Assembly (NCBI GenBank): GCA_030835305.1
Contig: JAURPJ010000095.1
Location: forward strand, 1 to 64,000
DNA length: 64,000 nt
Origin: Verrucomicrobiota bacterium
GTDB taxonomy: Bacteria > Verrucomicrobiota > Verrucomicrobiia > Verrucomicrobiales > Akkermansiaceae
Direction of reading: 5' to 3'
A program made the translations under genes and the position numbers. Each line of letters starts with the position of its first letter. Position 1 is the stretch's first letter. Below the pieces are notes generated by a model that did no database searches, was not told the origin of the DNA, and was given only the letters and a program-made list of their open reading frames with translations. Below, one piece after another: positions 10,320 through 20,224 of this stretch.

Positions 10320-11203
10320 GACTTCAAAATCTCATCAATCTTCTGTCGGGTTCCCTTGCCCATGGGGGTTTCCGCAATCGCCGAAGCCAGCGAATCAAAA
10401 TCCTTCGCGGCAAGCCCTACTTTCCGGTGAGCAATCTAAAATCAATCGCCCCATTTGAAGTCACCGCATGAACAGCATCAACTTTTTCGGATCCGCCAAT
10501 TCGTCCAGAAGATGCAGGTGCTTTGAATCCGCGACGACTAATGCACAAATAACCATCTCTTTTTCTCTCAGACGATCCGGTCATCTTTTAATGTCAGGAT
10601 CACTTCATCAAGTCGGTCGCGAGCCATCGCCCAAAGGGTATCATTCCGGCTCCAGCCACTCTTTTCTACCTGACTGAAAATTTCCAAATAGCTAGTCGTC
10701 CAATCTCTCTTGCCAAGTCTTGCAGCCAAGGAATCAGGGTCTCCTTTCTCATCTTTCCCTCCATACTTCCGATCCACCTCCTCCTTCACACTATCGAAAA
10801 GGCAGCCCAGTCTTCCCGGGCAATCTCGGCAAGTAGACTCCCCACCACCTCGTTCGGATCGAGCACCCACACTCCCGTTACCGCTTCCAACAATTCCTTG
10901 GCCCTCGCAAAGTCAGATTGGGCCAACTCGCCAAACCAATCACTGAGCACTTCCTCCATTTTTCTCCAACCAATCTTCGAAACCCTTTTCCAACGCCTGC
11001 CACAGCTCCTCATCACTCAAACCCACCGCATAGCTCTCCATCTCCCCAATCGTCATTTCCCCTTTAGGCAAAGCCCGCCATTTCCCATCCAGCACCCGCC
11101 TCAACGACTCCGTAATCTCATTCGAGGTAATAGTCTCACCACCAAAAAGCATCCAGAGCCACAACACTCCGATCAAAAGCAGAGCCCCAACCAACCATTT
11201 CAC
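10320..11203 (-). pseudogene. Frameshifted membrane-anchored repeat-like protein
   Basis: MKWLVGALLLIGVLWLWMLFGGE.. (11203-10940) continues in another frame (WRKMEEVLSDWFGELAQSDFARAKELLEAV..) and another (DPDSLAARLGKRDWTTSYLEIFSQVEKSGW..) and finally LAAKDFDSLASAIAETPMGKGTRQKIDEILKSRT. Confidence 0.55.
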
Positions 11204-11375
11204 TTCTCAAAACTAACGATCCTTTTCACTTTTCCAATCGTCATCTTCTCTGTGGCTCAGCATCTCTGCGTGAGGTCCAATTGAGCATATGATTTTTCTG
11301 TGGCGAAGATCGGATTCTCGGGCCAAAATTCCGTCAAGGCTATCTAAGACGTCCATTGAAACAATTCAAAACACC

Positions 11376-11513
11376 ATGAAAATACATAGCCTTCTCATTC
11401 TAGCCATAGCCAGCGTCGCTCTCACTTCTTGCAACACAATCTCCGGTGCGGGCCAGGACATCAAAAGAGGCGGGCAAGCTGTAAGCGACGCAGCGAGACG
11501 AGCTTTCAGTTAG
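11376..11513 (+). CDS. Entericidin-like small lipoprotein (45 aa)
   Basis: MKIHSLLILAIASVALTSCNTISGAGQDIKRGGQAVSDAARRAFS: lipobox LTSC plus GAGQDIKRGGQAVSDAA entericidin signature. Confidence 0.8.
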   Translation: MKIHSLLILAIASVALTSCNTISGAGQDIKRGGQAVSDAARRAFS

Positions 11514-11538
11514 ACACCTTTCCTTAATTATCTCCCAA

Positions 11539-11570
11539 CCTTCGCTCTCTTCCGGGAGCGAAGGTTTTTT
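11539..11570 (+). terminator. Rho-independent terminator
   Basis: CCTTCGCTC-TCTTCCG-GGAGCGAAGG-TTTTTT hairpin plus T-tract just after the entericidin-like gene. Confidence 0.85.
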
Positions 11571-11576
11571 AACCCC

Positions 11577-12257
11577 TCACTTCTCCGCCACGAACAAAGT
11601 ATGCGTGAACTTCTTCGCCTTCGGGTACGCCTTTGCCGGCACGGCCTCCACTCGCGAAAAAACCTTCCTCAAAAGCCTCAAAAAGCCCGGGTCCTCGTGC
11701 GCCGACCAATAAACCACCCGGCCTTTTGACTTCAAAGACGCCTTCGCGATCTCCAGCCCCCTTCTTTTATAAAGCCGTCCGTTTCCCTTCTGCACCAGCG
11801 GATCGGGGCTATTATCAACGTCCAGTAAGATGGCGTCATAATATCCGCCTGATTGCATGATTTTAAAAACATCCTTCTTCAACACCTCCACTCTCGCATC
11901 ATCCAAAAGCGCCCCGTTCACCTCTCTCAGATGCTTCCGGTTCCAATCGATGATCACCTGTAGTAACTCCGCCACTTCCACTTCCGAATCGTCCGAAATC
12001 AACTTCAGCACCTTCCTCAGGGTAAAACCAAACCCCAGCCCCCCGATCAAAACCCGCTGCTTCCGTGTCCGTCCCCCACAAGCCAATTCCGCCATCGTTT
12101 GCTCGGATGAACACATCGTCGTGCTCATGAGCGGCACGCCACCCACCTTTAAGAAATACTCCCCGTCATGCTCCTGTAGAAGCAGGGTTTCACCGTCGGG
12201 GGAAGTGCTGGTGGCAAGATTGGTCGTCGGCTTCACGGAGACAGCGTAGTATTCCAT
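11577..12257 (-). CDS. Spermidine synthase-like SAM-dependent methyltransferase-fold protein
   Basis: VLIGGLGFGFTLRKVL (motif I), AELLQVIIDWNRKHL, DDARVEVLKKDVFKIMQS, YDAILLDVDNSPDPLV; start taken at MEYYAVSV. Confidence 0.8.
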   Translation of the reverse strand: MEYYAVSVKPTTNLATSTSPDGETLLLQEHDGEYFLKVGGVPLMSTTMCSSEQTMAELACGGRTRKQRVLIGGLGFGFTLRKVLKLISDDSEVEVAELLQVIIDWNRKHLREVNGALLDDARVEVLKKDVFKIMQSGGYYDAILLDVDNSPDPLVQKGNGRLYKRRGLEIAKASLKSKGRVVYWSAHEDPGFLRLLRKVFSRVEAVPAKAYPKAKKFTHTLFVAEK

Positions 12258-12311
12258 CGACACATTGAAAGGCTTTCGAGACACTGGCGGTAAGCAATCA
12301 CCACTCGCCCA

Positions 12312-12554
12312 ATGAATAAAAAACGAATCATCTTCATCGTTTTCGTTCTCCTGCTCCTGCTTCATCAAGACTGCTGGAACTGGGACAACGCCAACCTCGT
12401 CTTCGGCTTCATGCCCGTCGGACTTTTCTACCACGCATGCTACTCGCTCATCGCGGCCCTCTTCTGGGGACTTGTCATGAAATTTGCCTGGCCCAGCGAG
12501 CTCGAAGAATGGGCTGAAGGGGGACCCGACTCGTCGGAAGGAGGTGCCAAATGA
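12312..12554 (+). CDS. DUF3311-like small membrane protein
   Basis: 80 aa, two TM helices, overlaps start of SSS symporter by 4 nt. Confidence 0.65.
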   Translation: MNKKRIIFIVFVLLLLLHQDCWNWDNANLVFGFMPVGLFYHACYSLIAALFWGLVMKFAWPSELEEWAEGGPDSSEGGAK

Positions 12555-14074
12555 CCACCGTCGTTGTCATCGCGATTTATCTGGGCCTACTCCTCGCCCT
12601 CGCTCTCTTCTCAAAAACCCTCTTCCGGGGAACTTCCAAGGATTACTTCGTCGCCAGCCACTCCATCGGCCCCTTTATGCTTTTGATGTCGGTCTTCGGC
12701 ACCACCATGACCGCCTTTGCCCTTGTCGGATCAACCGGCAAGGCCTTTGAGCGGGGCATCGGCACCTACGGCCTTATGGCGTCTTCTTCCGGACTCATTC
12801 ACGCTGCTTGTTTTCTTCTCATTGGCATTAAACTCTGGGCGATCGGGAAACGCTACGGCTACGTCACGCAGATCCAGTATTTCCGTGCCCGCTTTGAGAC
12901 CAAGGCCTTCGGATACCTCCTCTTCCCCATCCTCGTCCTCCTCGTCATTCCCTACCTTCTCATTGGAATCATCGGAGCCGGTAAGACAATCGCAGGAGTC
13001 ACTGGAACCAAGTTGAAACCCAACGGAGATGTCATTGCTCCCGGCGTCTTCCCCGAATGGACTGACAACGGAGCCATCCCACCTTGGTTTACCGGCCTTG
13101 TGATCAGTGCGGTCGTCCTCACCTATATCTTTGCAGGTGGCTCGCGTGCCGCGGCTTGGGCCAACACCTTCCAAACCCTCGTTTTCATGGTCATGGGTAT
13201 ACTGGCCTTTTACCTCATATCCGACCGGCTCGGCGGACTCGAAGCTGCCATCGACAAAGCCAAGGACACCCACACGGTCCGCACCCTCTCCGAAGGAGGC
13301 GAAGTCGGGACCTCGAAATGGACCTTCTTTTCCTATATGTTCATCCCTCTCAGTGTCGGGATGTTCCCCCACCTCTTCCAGCACTGGCTCACCGCCAAAA
13401 GCGCCAAGAGCTTCAAGCTCACCGTCGTAGCCCACCCCATCTGCATTATGATTGTTTGGGTTCCCTGCGTCCTCATCGGCACCTGGGCCACCGGACTCTT
13501 CCCTTCAGACATCCCCAGCGGAGCCATTCTAGCCAAAACAGTGGGCAAACTGGTTGGTAATCCCATCATTGTCGGACTCGTTACCGCTGGGATTCTTGCT
13601 GCCATCATGTCCTCGCTTGATTCCCAATTCCTCTGTCTCGGCACAATGTTCACCAACGACATCGTCCTCCACCGGGCCAAAAAGAAATACACAGACAAGC
13701 AGACCCTCTTCATGGCCCGCAGTTTCATCGTAGCCATCGTTCTAATCACCTACGTCTGCGCTCTTCTTCTCTATGAAAAGAGTGTCTTCGACCTCGCCAT
13801 CTGGTGCTTCTCCGGATTTGCCGCCCTCACTCCGCTCGTCATTGCAGCCCTCTACTGGAAGCGCGCCACCAAGATGGGGGCCTACGCTTGCGTCATTGCC
13901 GTCACCCTCAGCTGGCTGACCTTCTTCGCGATGTCCGGCTTCGGAGGTGAATACTTCGTCTTGGGAGGCATCGTCCCCGCCGCCATCATGTGGCTCATCG
14001 GTGCCGCCGCCATGATCATCGGCTCGCTTCTTTCCTCACCACCCAGCGAAAAGACCCTCGCCAAGTTCTTCTAG
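12551..14074 (+). CDS. Sodium:solute symporter (SSS) family transporter
   Basis: 13-TM-like protein; GTSKDYFVASHSIGPFMLLMSVFGTTMTAFALVG, GGSRAAAWANTFQTLVFMVMG, GILAAIMSSLDSQFL motifs. Confidence 0.92.
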   Translation: MTTVVVIAIYLGLLLALALFSKTLFRGTSKDYFVASHSIGPFMLLMSVFGTTMTAFALVGSTGKAFERGIGTYGLMASSSGLIHAACFLLIGIKLWAIGKRYGYVTQIQYFRARFETKAFGYLLFPILVLLVIPYLLIGIIGAGKTIAGVTGTKLKPNGDVIAPGVFPEWTDNGAIPPWFTGLVISAVVLTYIFAGGSRAAAWANTFQTLVFMVMGILAFYLISDRLGGLEAAIDKAKDTHTVRTLSEGGEVGTSKWTFFSYMFIPLSVGMFPHLFQHWLTAKSAKSFKLTVVAHPICIMIVWVPCVLIGTWATGLFPSDIPSGAILAKTVGKLVGNPIIVGLVTAGILAAIMSSLDSQFLCLGTMFTNDIVLHRAKKKYTDKQTLFMARSFIVAIVLITYVCALLLYEKSVFDLAIWCFSGFAALTPLVIAALYWKRATKMGAYACVIAVTLSWLTFFAMSGFGGEYFVLGGIVPAAIMWLIGAAAMIIGSLLSSPPSEKTLAKFF

Positions 14075-14260
14075 CAAAGAATCACTTTTGCCCTTCTGTC
14101 CTTCGGATTTTTCCATCCAGACAGGAAAACCCAACCAACCCCGGGCATCACCCAGGGTTTTTCGTTTAGCCCCATGAACTCCCAACTTGGCAACAATTCC
14201 AAGTTCCATCCTTCCCCTCCGGCAATCACAACGCTATCTGCCTGACTCACCCACTGATTC

Positions 14261-15253
14261 ATGACCGCTGACAAGACCTCCCCAGCCAAGACCGCTGCCT
14301 ACATTGCAGATATTCGTGAACGAGTCGGACGAATCGTCGTCGGTCAGGACGTCGTCGTCGAGCGCACCCTCATTGCCCTCCTTACCTCTGGCCACCTCCT
14401 CCTCGAAGGAATGCCCGGTCTCGCCAAGACCCTCCTCGTCAACACGATCTCAAAAGCCCTCCACCTCGATTTCAAGCGGGTCCAGTTCACCATCGATCTA
14501 CTTCCCTCCGACATCCTCGGCACCGAGATCCTTGATGAGAAATCCGGCGAATTCCGTACGCACAAAGGCCCCATCTTTACCAACCTTCTCCTCACCGACG
14601 AAATCAACCGCGCCGCCCCCAAAGTCCAGGGAGCCCTCCTCGAATCGATGCAGGAACGCAAAGTCACCCTCGGCGCCGAAACCTTTTCACTCCCCACCCC
14701 TTTCCTTGTCATCGCGACCCAGAACCCAATCGAGCAATCTGGGACCTTCGAACTTCCCGAAGCCCAACTCGACCGCTTCATGCTTTGCCACCGACTCAGC
14801 TACCCCACTCAGGAAGATGAAGAAGAAATCCTCCGCCGAAACCTCAAGCTCGGCGTTGAAAAAAAAGGGGAAGGCGCCGTGGCCCGCACCGAGTTCGACC
14901 TCGTCACCGATGACGCCGTCGGCACGCCCCAGGACCTCGTCAACGCCATGGAAGCCACCCATGACATCCATGTGAGCGAGGTCTTTCTCAAGCATGTCGT
15001 CGACATCGTCGAGCGCACCCGCAGACACCCCGACCTCGAAATGGGGTGCTCCCCCCGCGCCGGAATCTCGCTCCTCAAAGCCTCCCGCGCCCGCGCCCTC
15101 ATCCACGGTCGCGACTACGCCGTTCCCGAGGACCTCTTTGCCCTCGCCGAAGACGTCTGCCTCCACCGCATCCGCCTCTCTTACGAGGCCCTCGCCGAAG
15201 GCAAAACTCCCCAGGCCGTCCTTCAGCAAATCCTCAACGATTCCATCTCCTAA
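14261..15253 (+). CDS. MoxR-family AAA+ ATPase
   Basis: GHLLLEGMPGLAKTLLV Walker A, LLTDEINRAAPKVQGALLESMQERKVT Walker B/sensor region, ATQNPIEQSGTFELPEAQLDRF. Confidence 0.95.
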   Translation: MTADKTSPAKTAAYIADIRERVGRIVVGQDVVVERTLIALLTSGHLLLEGMPGLAKTLLVNTISKALHLDFKRVQFTIDLLPSDILGTEILDEKSGEFRTHKGPIFTNLLLTDEINRAAPKVQGALLESMQERKVTLGAETFSLPTPFLVIATQNPIEQSGTFELPEAQLDRFMLCHRLSYPTQEDEEEILRRNLKLGVEKKGEGAVARTEFDLVTDDAVGTPQDLVNAMEATHDIHVSEVFLKHVVDIVERTRRHPDLEMGCSPRAGISLLKASRARALIHGRDYAVPEDLFALAEDVCLHRIRLSYEALAEGKTPQAVLQQILNDSIS

Positions 15254-15296
15254 ACCGCGGCCATTCAAATCTCACTGTTCAGATCTTAAATCTCAA

Positions 15297-16151
15297 ATGC
15301 CCCGCCTCACCGACCAGCAAACCAAGCCACTCGACTCCCGGCAGTTTTTGCTCGCGGTGAAACGACTGGCTGATTCCTTGTCATATGGCACGGACCGCTC
15401 TCCCTTCCTTGGGCAGGGGCTCGAATATGTGCAATCACGCCAATACGTTCCCGGCGACCCTGTCAAAGCCATTGATTGGCGCATCACCGCCCGTACCGGC
15501 AAGTTTCACATCAAGGAATACGAATCGCCAAAATCGCTTCCCGTCTGGTTCATTGTCGACACCTCCGCCTCAATGGCTTTGTCATCCACCAAAGTTTCCA
15601 AATACCAAATCGCCACGCAAATAGCCGGAGGCCTCGCCTTGGCTTCCATCGACCGTGTTTCGCCCGTTGGCATCCTCGGGGCCGGCTCGCGCAATCTCAA
15701 CGTAAAGCCTTCGCTCTCTAGGGAAAACATCCTCCAGTGGCTTCACGAACTCCGAACCTACCAATTCAACGAGTCCACCCGCCTCGGTGAAAAGCTCCTC
15801 GCCCTCAACCCATCACTAGGTGAAAGCTCACTAATTTTCGTGCTTTCCGACCTTCATGACCCCAGTGCTCTCCCCGCCCTCAAACTCCTCGGCCACCGTC
15901 ACGACCTCGTCGTGATCCCGCTCCGCGACCCAGCCGAAGACGCCCTCCCTGGAGCCGGCTTTATCCGCGGCCGCGAAGTCGAAACCGGACGCGAGGCCAC
16001 CCTCTCGGCCAAGAAGCAATTCACCTCGCTTGAGGATCTCACCACCGCTCTAAAAAAAGCCTCTCTCGACCACTTCCCCGTTCGTACCGACCGGCCTTTC
16101 CTCGCTTCGCTCCGCCTCTTCCTGCAATCCCGAAACCTCCTCTCGCGATGA
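15297..16151 (+). CDS. DUF58 domain-containing protein
   Basis: Internal ATG at 15297 (MPRLTDQQTKPLDSRQ); YVPGDPVKAIDWRITARTGKFHIKEYE is the DUF58 signature, followed by VWA-like VDTSASM. Confidence 0.9.
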   Translation: MPRLTDQQTKPLDSRQFLLAVKRLADSLSYGTDRSPFLGQGLEYVQSRQYVPGDPVKAIDWRITARTGKFHIKEYESPKSLPVWFIVDTSASMALSSTKVSKYQIATQIAGGLALASIDRVSPVGILGAGSRNLNVKPSLSRENILQWLHELRTYQFNESTRLGEKLLALNPSLGESSLIFVLSDLHDPSALPALKLLGHRHDLVVIPLRDPAEDALPGAGFIRGREVETGREATLSAKKQFTSLEDLTTALKKASLDHFPVRTDRPFLASLRLFLQSRNLLSR

Positions 16152-16924
16152 TAAAAGCTCTCCTTTTCTTGCTCCTCGCGACACTCTCTCCCTTCGCCCA
16201 AACAAAGGCGCCTCTCGGCTTTCCGACAAAGGTCACCGACCTATACATTCCGGGCTCAAAAATCGAAATCATTCCACGCACGAACAACGAGTCCTCCCTC
16301 GTCATTCGGATACTCGAAATCAAACCCGCAGCCGACGGCTTTCGCTACGACCTCGAAATTTACGCGCTCGATCCCGGCACCCACCGGATCGCGGATTTCC
16401 TCCGCTACGCTGATGATCACACTCCGGTCAAGAACGTGGACGCCACTTTCGAAGTCACCACCATCCACCCGCTCGACACTCTCCCAAAACCTTCCGATCC
16501 CGAGCCCGTCGAACCCGCAAAGCTCGGAGGCTACAAAACCGTCATCATCCTACTCGGAATCCTCTGGGCCCTGGTTTTCCTAGCCATCCTATTTTACCGG
16601 AAAAAACAAGTGGCCGACTTCGTCGCCGAAAACCCTCCTCCAACCCTTCACGAAAAACTCCAGGTTCTTGTTTCCGCCGCCTCGCAGGGTGAATTAACAG
16701 ACCAAGAGCAAGCCAATCTCGAACGCCTTATTCTCGGCCACTGGAAACGGAAAATCCCCGAAATTGGCTCTCTCCCCCCCGCCCGAGCTCTCGTCGAACT
16801 TAACAACCACCCGGAAGCGTCCCCGCTAATTCTTAAACTCGAGGAATGGCTCCACGCCCCCAATCCGGATCTGTCACGGGAAGAGATTCTTCCACTCCTG
16901 AGGCCTTACGCGGAAAGCTCGTAG
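16148..16924 (+). CDS. Hypothetical membrane protein of the MoxR/Bat cluster
   Basis: Signal peptide, one TM (GYKTVIILLGILWALVFLAILFY), Pro-rich linker; in operon with flanking Bat-like genes. Confidence 0.65.
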   Translation: MIKALLFLLLATLSPFAQTKAPLGFPTKVTDLYIPGSKIEIIPRTNNESSLVIRILEIKPAADGFRYDLEIYALDPGTHRIADFLRYADDHTPVKNVDATFEVTTIHPLDTLPKPSDPEPVEPAKLGGYKTVIILLGILWALVFLAILFYRKKQVADFVAENPPPTLHEKLQVLVSAASQGELTDQEQANLERLILGHWKRKIPEIGSLPPARALVELNNHPEASPLILKLEEWLHAPNPDLSREEILPLLRPYAESS

Positions 16925-16950
16925 ATTAAATCTCAAACCTCAAATCCCAA

Positions 16951-17868
16951 TTGTCCTTCGCCCACCCCATCGTTCTCATCGCGCTTGCCATTCCGGTCTT
17001 TTTGATCGTGTTTCAATGGATCACGCGAACGCGACCACTACCTCTGCCATTCGACCACCAAAAGATGGCCGACCGCAAATGGCTGGGCGTGATTCTCAAC
17101 CTGGTCAACACCCTGCCACATCTCATCCTGGCAACCCTCATCCTCATCGCCGCCGGACCACGCTCCTTCGAGAGGCCCAAGTCAGAACGCGAACTCACCA
17201 ACATCCTTTTTTGCCTCGATGTCTCCGGTTCCATGGTGGCCAAGTTTGGCGCGGGTGATCGTTATGACGCAGCCATGGAATCACTCAATGAATTCCTCGA
17301 CTACCGCGAGGGTGACGCCTTTTCGCTCATGGTCTTTGGTGGTGACAACCTCCGCTGGGTTCCTCTCACCACCGATGTTTCCGCCTTCCGAAACGCGCCC
17401 AACTTCCTTCATCCCAGCAAACTCCCCCCTTGGTTCAACGGAGGAACCTTCATCGGCAAAGCCCTCAAGCAAGGGCAGAGAGAACTCCTCGCTTCCGAGA
17501 GTGGAGATCGCATGATCATTCTGCTTTCGGACGGCGCCAGCTTCGACCTTTCAAATGGCAACGACGTGAAGATCGCGCGCGAGCTCGAAGAAAACAATAT
17601 CACCGTTTACGCCATTCACATCGGAGGCGGCGCTCCTCCCGCAGAGGTTTCCGTGGTCGCCTCAATCACCGGAGGAGAGACTTTCGCCGCGGGGGATCCC
17701 GATGCCTTGAAGGCCGTGTTCCAAAGAATCGATGAAATGGCCCAAGCTTCCATGGTTCGGCTCACCCCGGACCCCGTCGACAACTTCAAACCTTACGTCA
17801 TCACCGCCCTATCACTGGCCGGGGCCTACCTCCTCACTCTTTTCGGACTTCGCTACACCCCCTGGTAA
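16951..17868 (+). CDS. VWA domain protein, BatA-like (TTG start)
   Basis: N-terminal TM region, FCLDVSGSM MIDAS motif, C-terminal TM; 4-nt-scale spacing with next gene. Confidence 0.85.
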   Translation: MSFAHPIVLIALAIPVFLIVFQWITRTRPLPLPFDHQKMADRKWLGVILNLVNTLPHLILATLILIAAGPRSFERPKSERELTNILFCLDVSGSMVAKFGAGDRYDAAMESLNEFLDYREGDAFSLMVFGGDNLRWVPLTTDVSAFRNAPNFLHPSKLPPWFNGGTFIGKALKQGQRELLASESGDRMIILLSDGASFDLSNGNDVKIARELEENNITVYAIHIGGGAPPAEVSVVASITGGETFAAGDPDALKAVFQRIDEMAQASMVRLTPDPVDNFKPYVITALSLAGAYLLTLFGLRYTPW

Positions 17869-18875
17869 TGTTTGTTCCCATTCTCGTTGCAGCTACCACC
17901 GCTATCCTCGCGACCGGCGCGGAAGTCCTTCATTCCCTTCGAATCAGAAAGGTTCGTCACCTCGCCTTTGGACCGACCGGAAGCTTCTCAGCAATCACTT
18001 TCCTGGCTCCCATTTTAAAAATCTTGTTCCTTGGCGGCCTCGCATGGGCACTCACCACGCTTTACTTGCTCGAACCAAAAGCGCACCGCTCCGAGATCAA
18101 AGAAGTAGAAGCCAAGGAACGCCGACACCTTCTTCTGGTGCTCGATGTCTCCCCCTCGATGAAGTTGAAGGACTCCGGTGAAGACTCCGGCCTGACCCGA
18201 ACCCAACGTGCCTCCAAGCTCGTCCAATCGCTGCTCAAAAGAACCACCGACGACAAACTTCATATCACCATGGTAGCGGTCTACAATGGTGCAAAACCAG
18301 TGGTGGAGGAAAGCCGGGATCTCGAAGTCATCCTCAACTTCCTCGATGGCATGGACATGTCCTCAGTCTTCCCGGTGGGCAAAACCCGCCTCTTCGATGG
18401 GCTCGAGGAAGCTGCCAAGATTGCACGCGACTGGCCCGCGAATTCCGCCACTCTCCTCCTGGTCAGCGATGGCGACACCGTTCCCGCCACCGGAATGCCC
18501 AAGATGCCCTCCTCCATCGGAGGCGTCCTCGTTATGGGAGTCGGGAACCCGACCAAAGGCTCCATGATCGATGGTCGGCAATCGCGGCAAGACGTGGGAG
18601 CCCTCCAGCAAATCGCTTCTCGTCTCGGCGGACAGTATCATGATGGCAACATGCGGCACGTCCCCAGCTCCGTTCTCAGTGATTTGGGCTCGTTAAAGAC
18701 CGACGACAAGGGGCTCAAGCTCACTCTCCGCGAATACGCTCTCATTACCGGAGTGACCTCCGCGCTCGGACTGGCGTTGATTTCCGTCTTGCTCTACTTC
18801 TTTGCGAGCCCGTTCAAACCAGGCCAATCGCAGCGAGACCAAGCTCCGGATCACTCGGGAAACTTCACCTTCTGA
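17868..18875 (+). CDS. VWA domain protein, BatB-like
   Basis: LVLDVSPSMKLKD MIDAS-like motif, N- and C-terminal TM helices. Confidence 0.8.
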   Translation: MFVPILVAATTAILATGAEVLHSLRIRKVRHLAFGPTGSFSAITFLAPILKILFLGGLAWALTTLYLLEPKAHRSEIKEVEAKERRHLLLVLDVSPSMKLKDSGEDSGLTRTQRASKLVQSLLKRTTDDKLHITMVAVYNGAKPVVEESRDLEVILNFLDGMDMSSVFPVGKTRLFDGLEEAAKIARDWPANSATLLLVSDGDTVPATGMPKMPSSIGGVLVMGVGNPTKGSMIDGRQSRQDVGALQQIASRLGGQYHDGNMRHVPSSVLSDLGSLKTDDKGLKLTLREYALITGVTSALGLALISVLLYFFASPFKPGQSQRDQAPDHSGNFTF

Positions 18876-19987
18876 TTCGGCTTTAACAATCCCTCGGGAG
18901 CCGGGTGATCATCATCAAAAACAAAGAGGGTCTTCGGATCAATCAACTCCACTTTTGACTCGTCCGCACGCTTCCGGTCCAGGTTAAAATGCTCCGCGAC
19001 AAAGTTGTAAAGAGCCATCCTCTTCGACTTCCCATAGTCATGCTTTTCCTCCGGCAGGTGAACATTCCGAACCTTTTCCCCGGCCCCATACAATTCGTAA
19101 ATCTTCCGAAGAAAGGGATACTCCAGAGCCGGAGTATGTTTTGTCCAGTCGTCGCCATTTGAGACCAATAACTGGGGTCTTGGTGCAAACAATGCCGCAA
19201 TCTCGGCATTGTTTGTCACGTGGCTTTCCCGAACATGAATGGGCAGGCCGCTCTCACACCGGCACCCACCAAAGAAGTGACAAGACACCATGACGCAGGG
19301 AGCCGAAAGAGTGATCCGATTGTCCAGAGCCGCGAGGAGAAACGACTGCGTCCCGCCACCCGAAGCTCCGGTAACCCCAACTCTGTTCGGGTCGGCTCCC
19401 GGCAATCCTAACACATAATCCAGCGCCCTGATCGAATTCCACGTCTGCAGCGCCATCACCTGGGGATCCCAACGGTGCTCCCATCCCATTCGTTTGGAAT
19501 CGCCATATCCCACCATTTCATAGGCGAAGACCCCGCATCCCATCCGGGCCAAAGCACCACAGCGAAACTGCATCTCATCGCGATGCCTCCCGTGTTTGTG
19601 CAGATCCTCCTGCGACCAATGTCCGTGTGGACAAAGAAAGACCGGTATCTTCCCACCAGAACTTTTAGGCAGATAAAGATTCCCACACAAAAAGTAACCC
19701 GGGATCGTTTCAATTCCAACATTCTCGACCGTGTACTCGTCCCGCTCGACTTTCGAATGCCGGACAATCCGCATCTTCGTTTTCTTCGGCCAGGTCTTGA
19801 AACCCAATCCCTCCCGAACCCCCTTTTTCACCAAATCGCGCCGACCTTCCCAGCCCTCGCGATCCTTGGCCTCTTTAAGGATCACTGCCAATTCCTTTCG
19901 CCCCTCTTCCGCAGTCCGAAACTGCCCCACGCGGAGCCCTCCCCACAACAAACCGACCAAACAAAAAGCAATTCCCAAGAGTTTCAT
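18851..19987 (-). CDS. Secreted alpha/beta hydrolase (acetyl-xylan-esterase-like)
   Basis: Signal/anchor MKLLGIAFCLVGLLWGG; PVFLCPHGHW, VGVTGASGGGTQS nucleophile elbow, EKHDYG catalytic His region; start set to internal ATG at 19987. Confidence 0.8.
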   Translation of the reverse strand: MKLLGIAFCLVGLLWGGLRVGQFRTAEEGRKELAVILKEAKDREGWEGRRDLVKKGVREGLGFKTWPKKTKMRIVRHSKVERDEYTVENVGIETIPGYFLCGNLYLPKSSGGKIPVFLCPHGHWSQEDLHKHGRHRDEMQFRCGALARMGCGVFAYEMVGYGDSKRMGWEHRWDPQVMALQTWNSIRALDYVLGLPGADPNRVGVTGASGGGTQSFLLAALDNRITLSAPCVMVSCHFFGGCRCESGLPIHVRESHVTNNAEIAALFAPRPQLLVSNGDDWTKHTPALEYPFLRKIYELYGAGEKVRNVHLPEEKHDYGKSKRMALYNFVAEHFNLDRKRADESKVELIDPKTLFVFDDDHPAPEGLLKPNQKVKFPE

Positions 19988-20224
19988 ACTCCGCACGCTA
20001 GCAACTCCCTCAGCCCAGATCGATCGGATTTTCCATCGATCCCATTGAAGCGGACAAGGCGATTCAAATCGGTGTCCGGAAAGCCCAACGAACCGTATAT
20101 GACAAGATCGATCAACACCGCCAACCTCAGGTTTTTCCTTGCGGCAACAGAGAGGAATCGCTTCGCTCTTTGCCCGAATTGATCTCTTACCAGGATCATA
20201 AACACACAAAGCCACCATCCTGAC

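Noticed and set aside
12731-13435. 234-aa minus-strand ORF antisense to the SSS symporter
   Set aside because: Antisense shadow of a clear transporter gene; composition biased to Glu/Gly/Asp as expected for a complementary frame.
14100-14166. Possible terminator around ccccgggcatcacccagggttttt after the SSS symporter
   Set aside because: Best stem is only about 4 bp with a long loop; not convincing.
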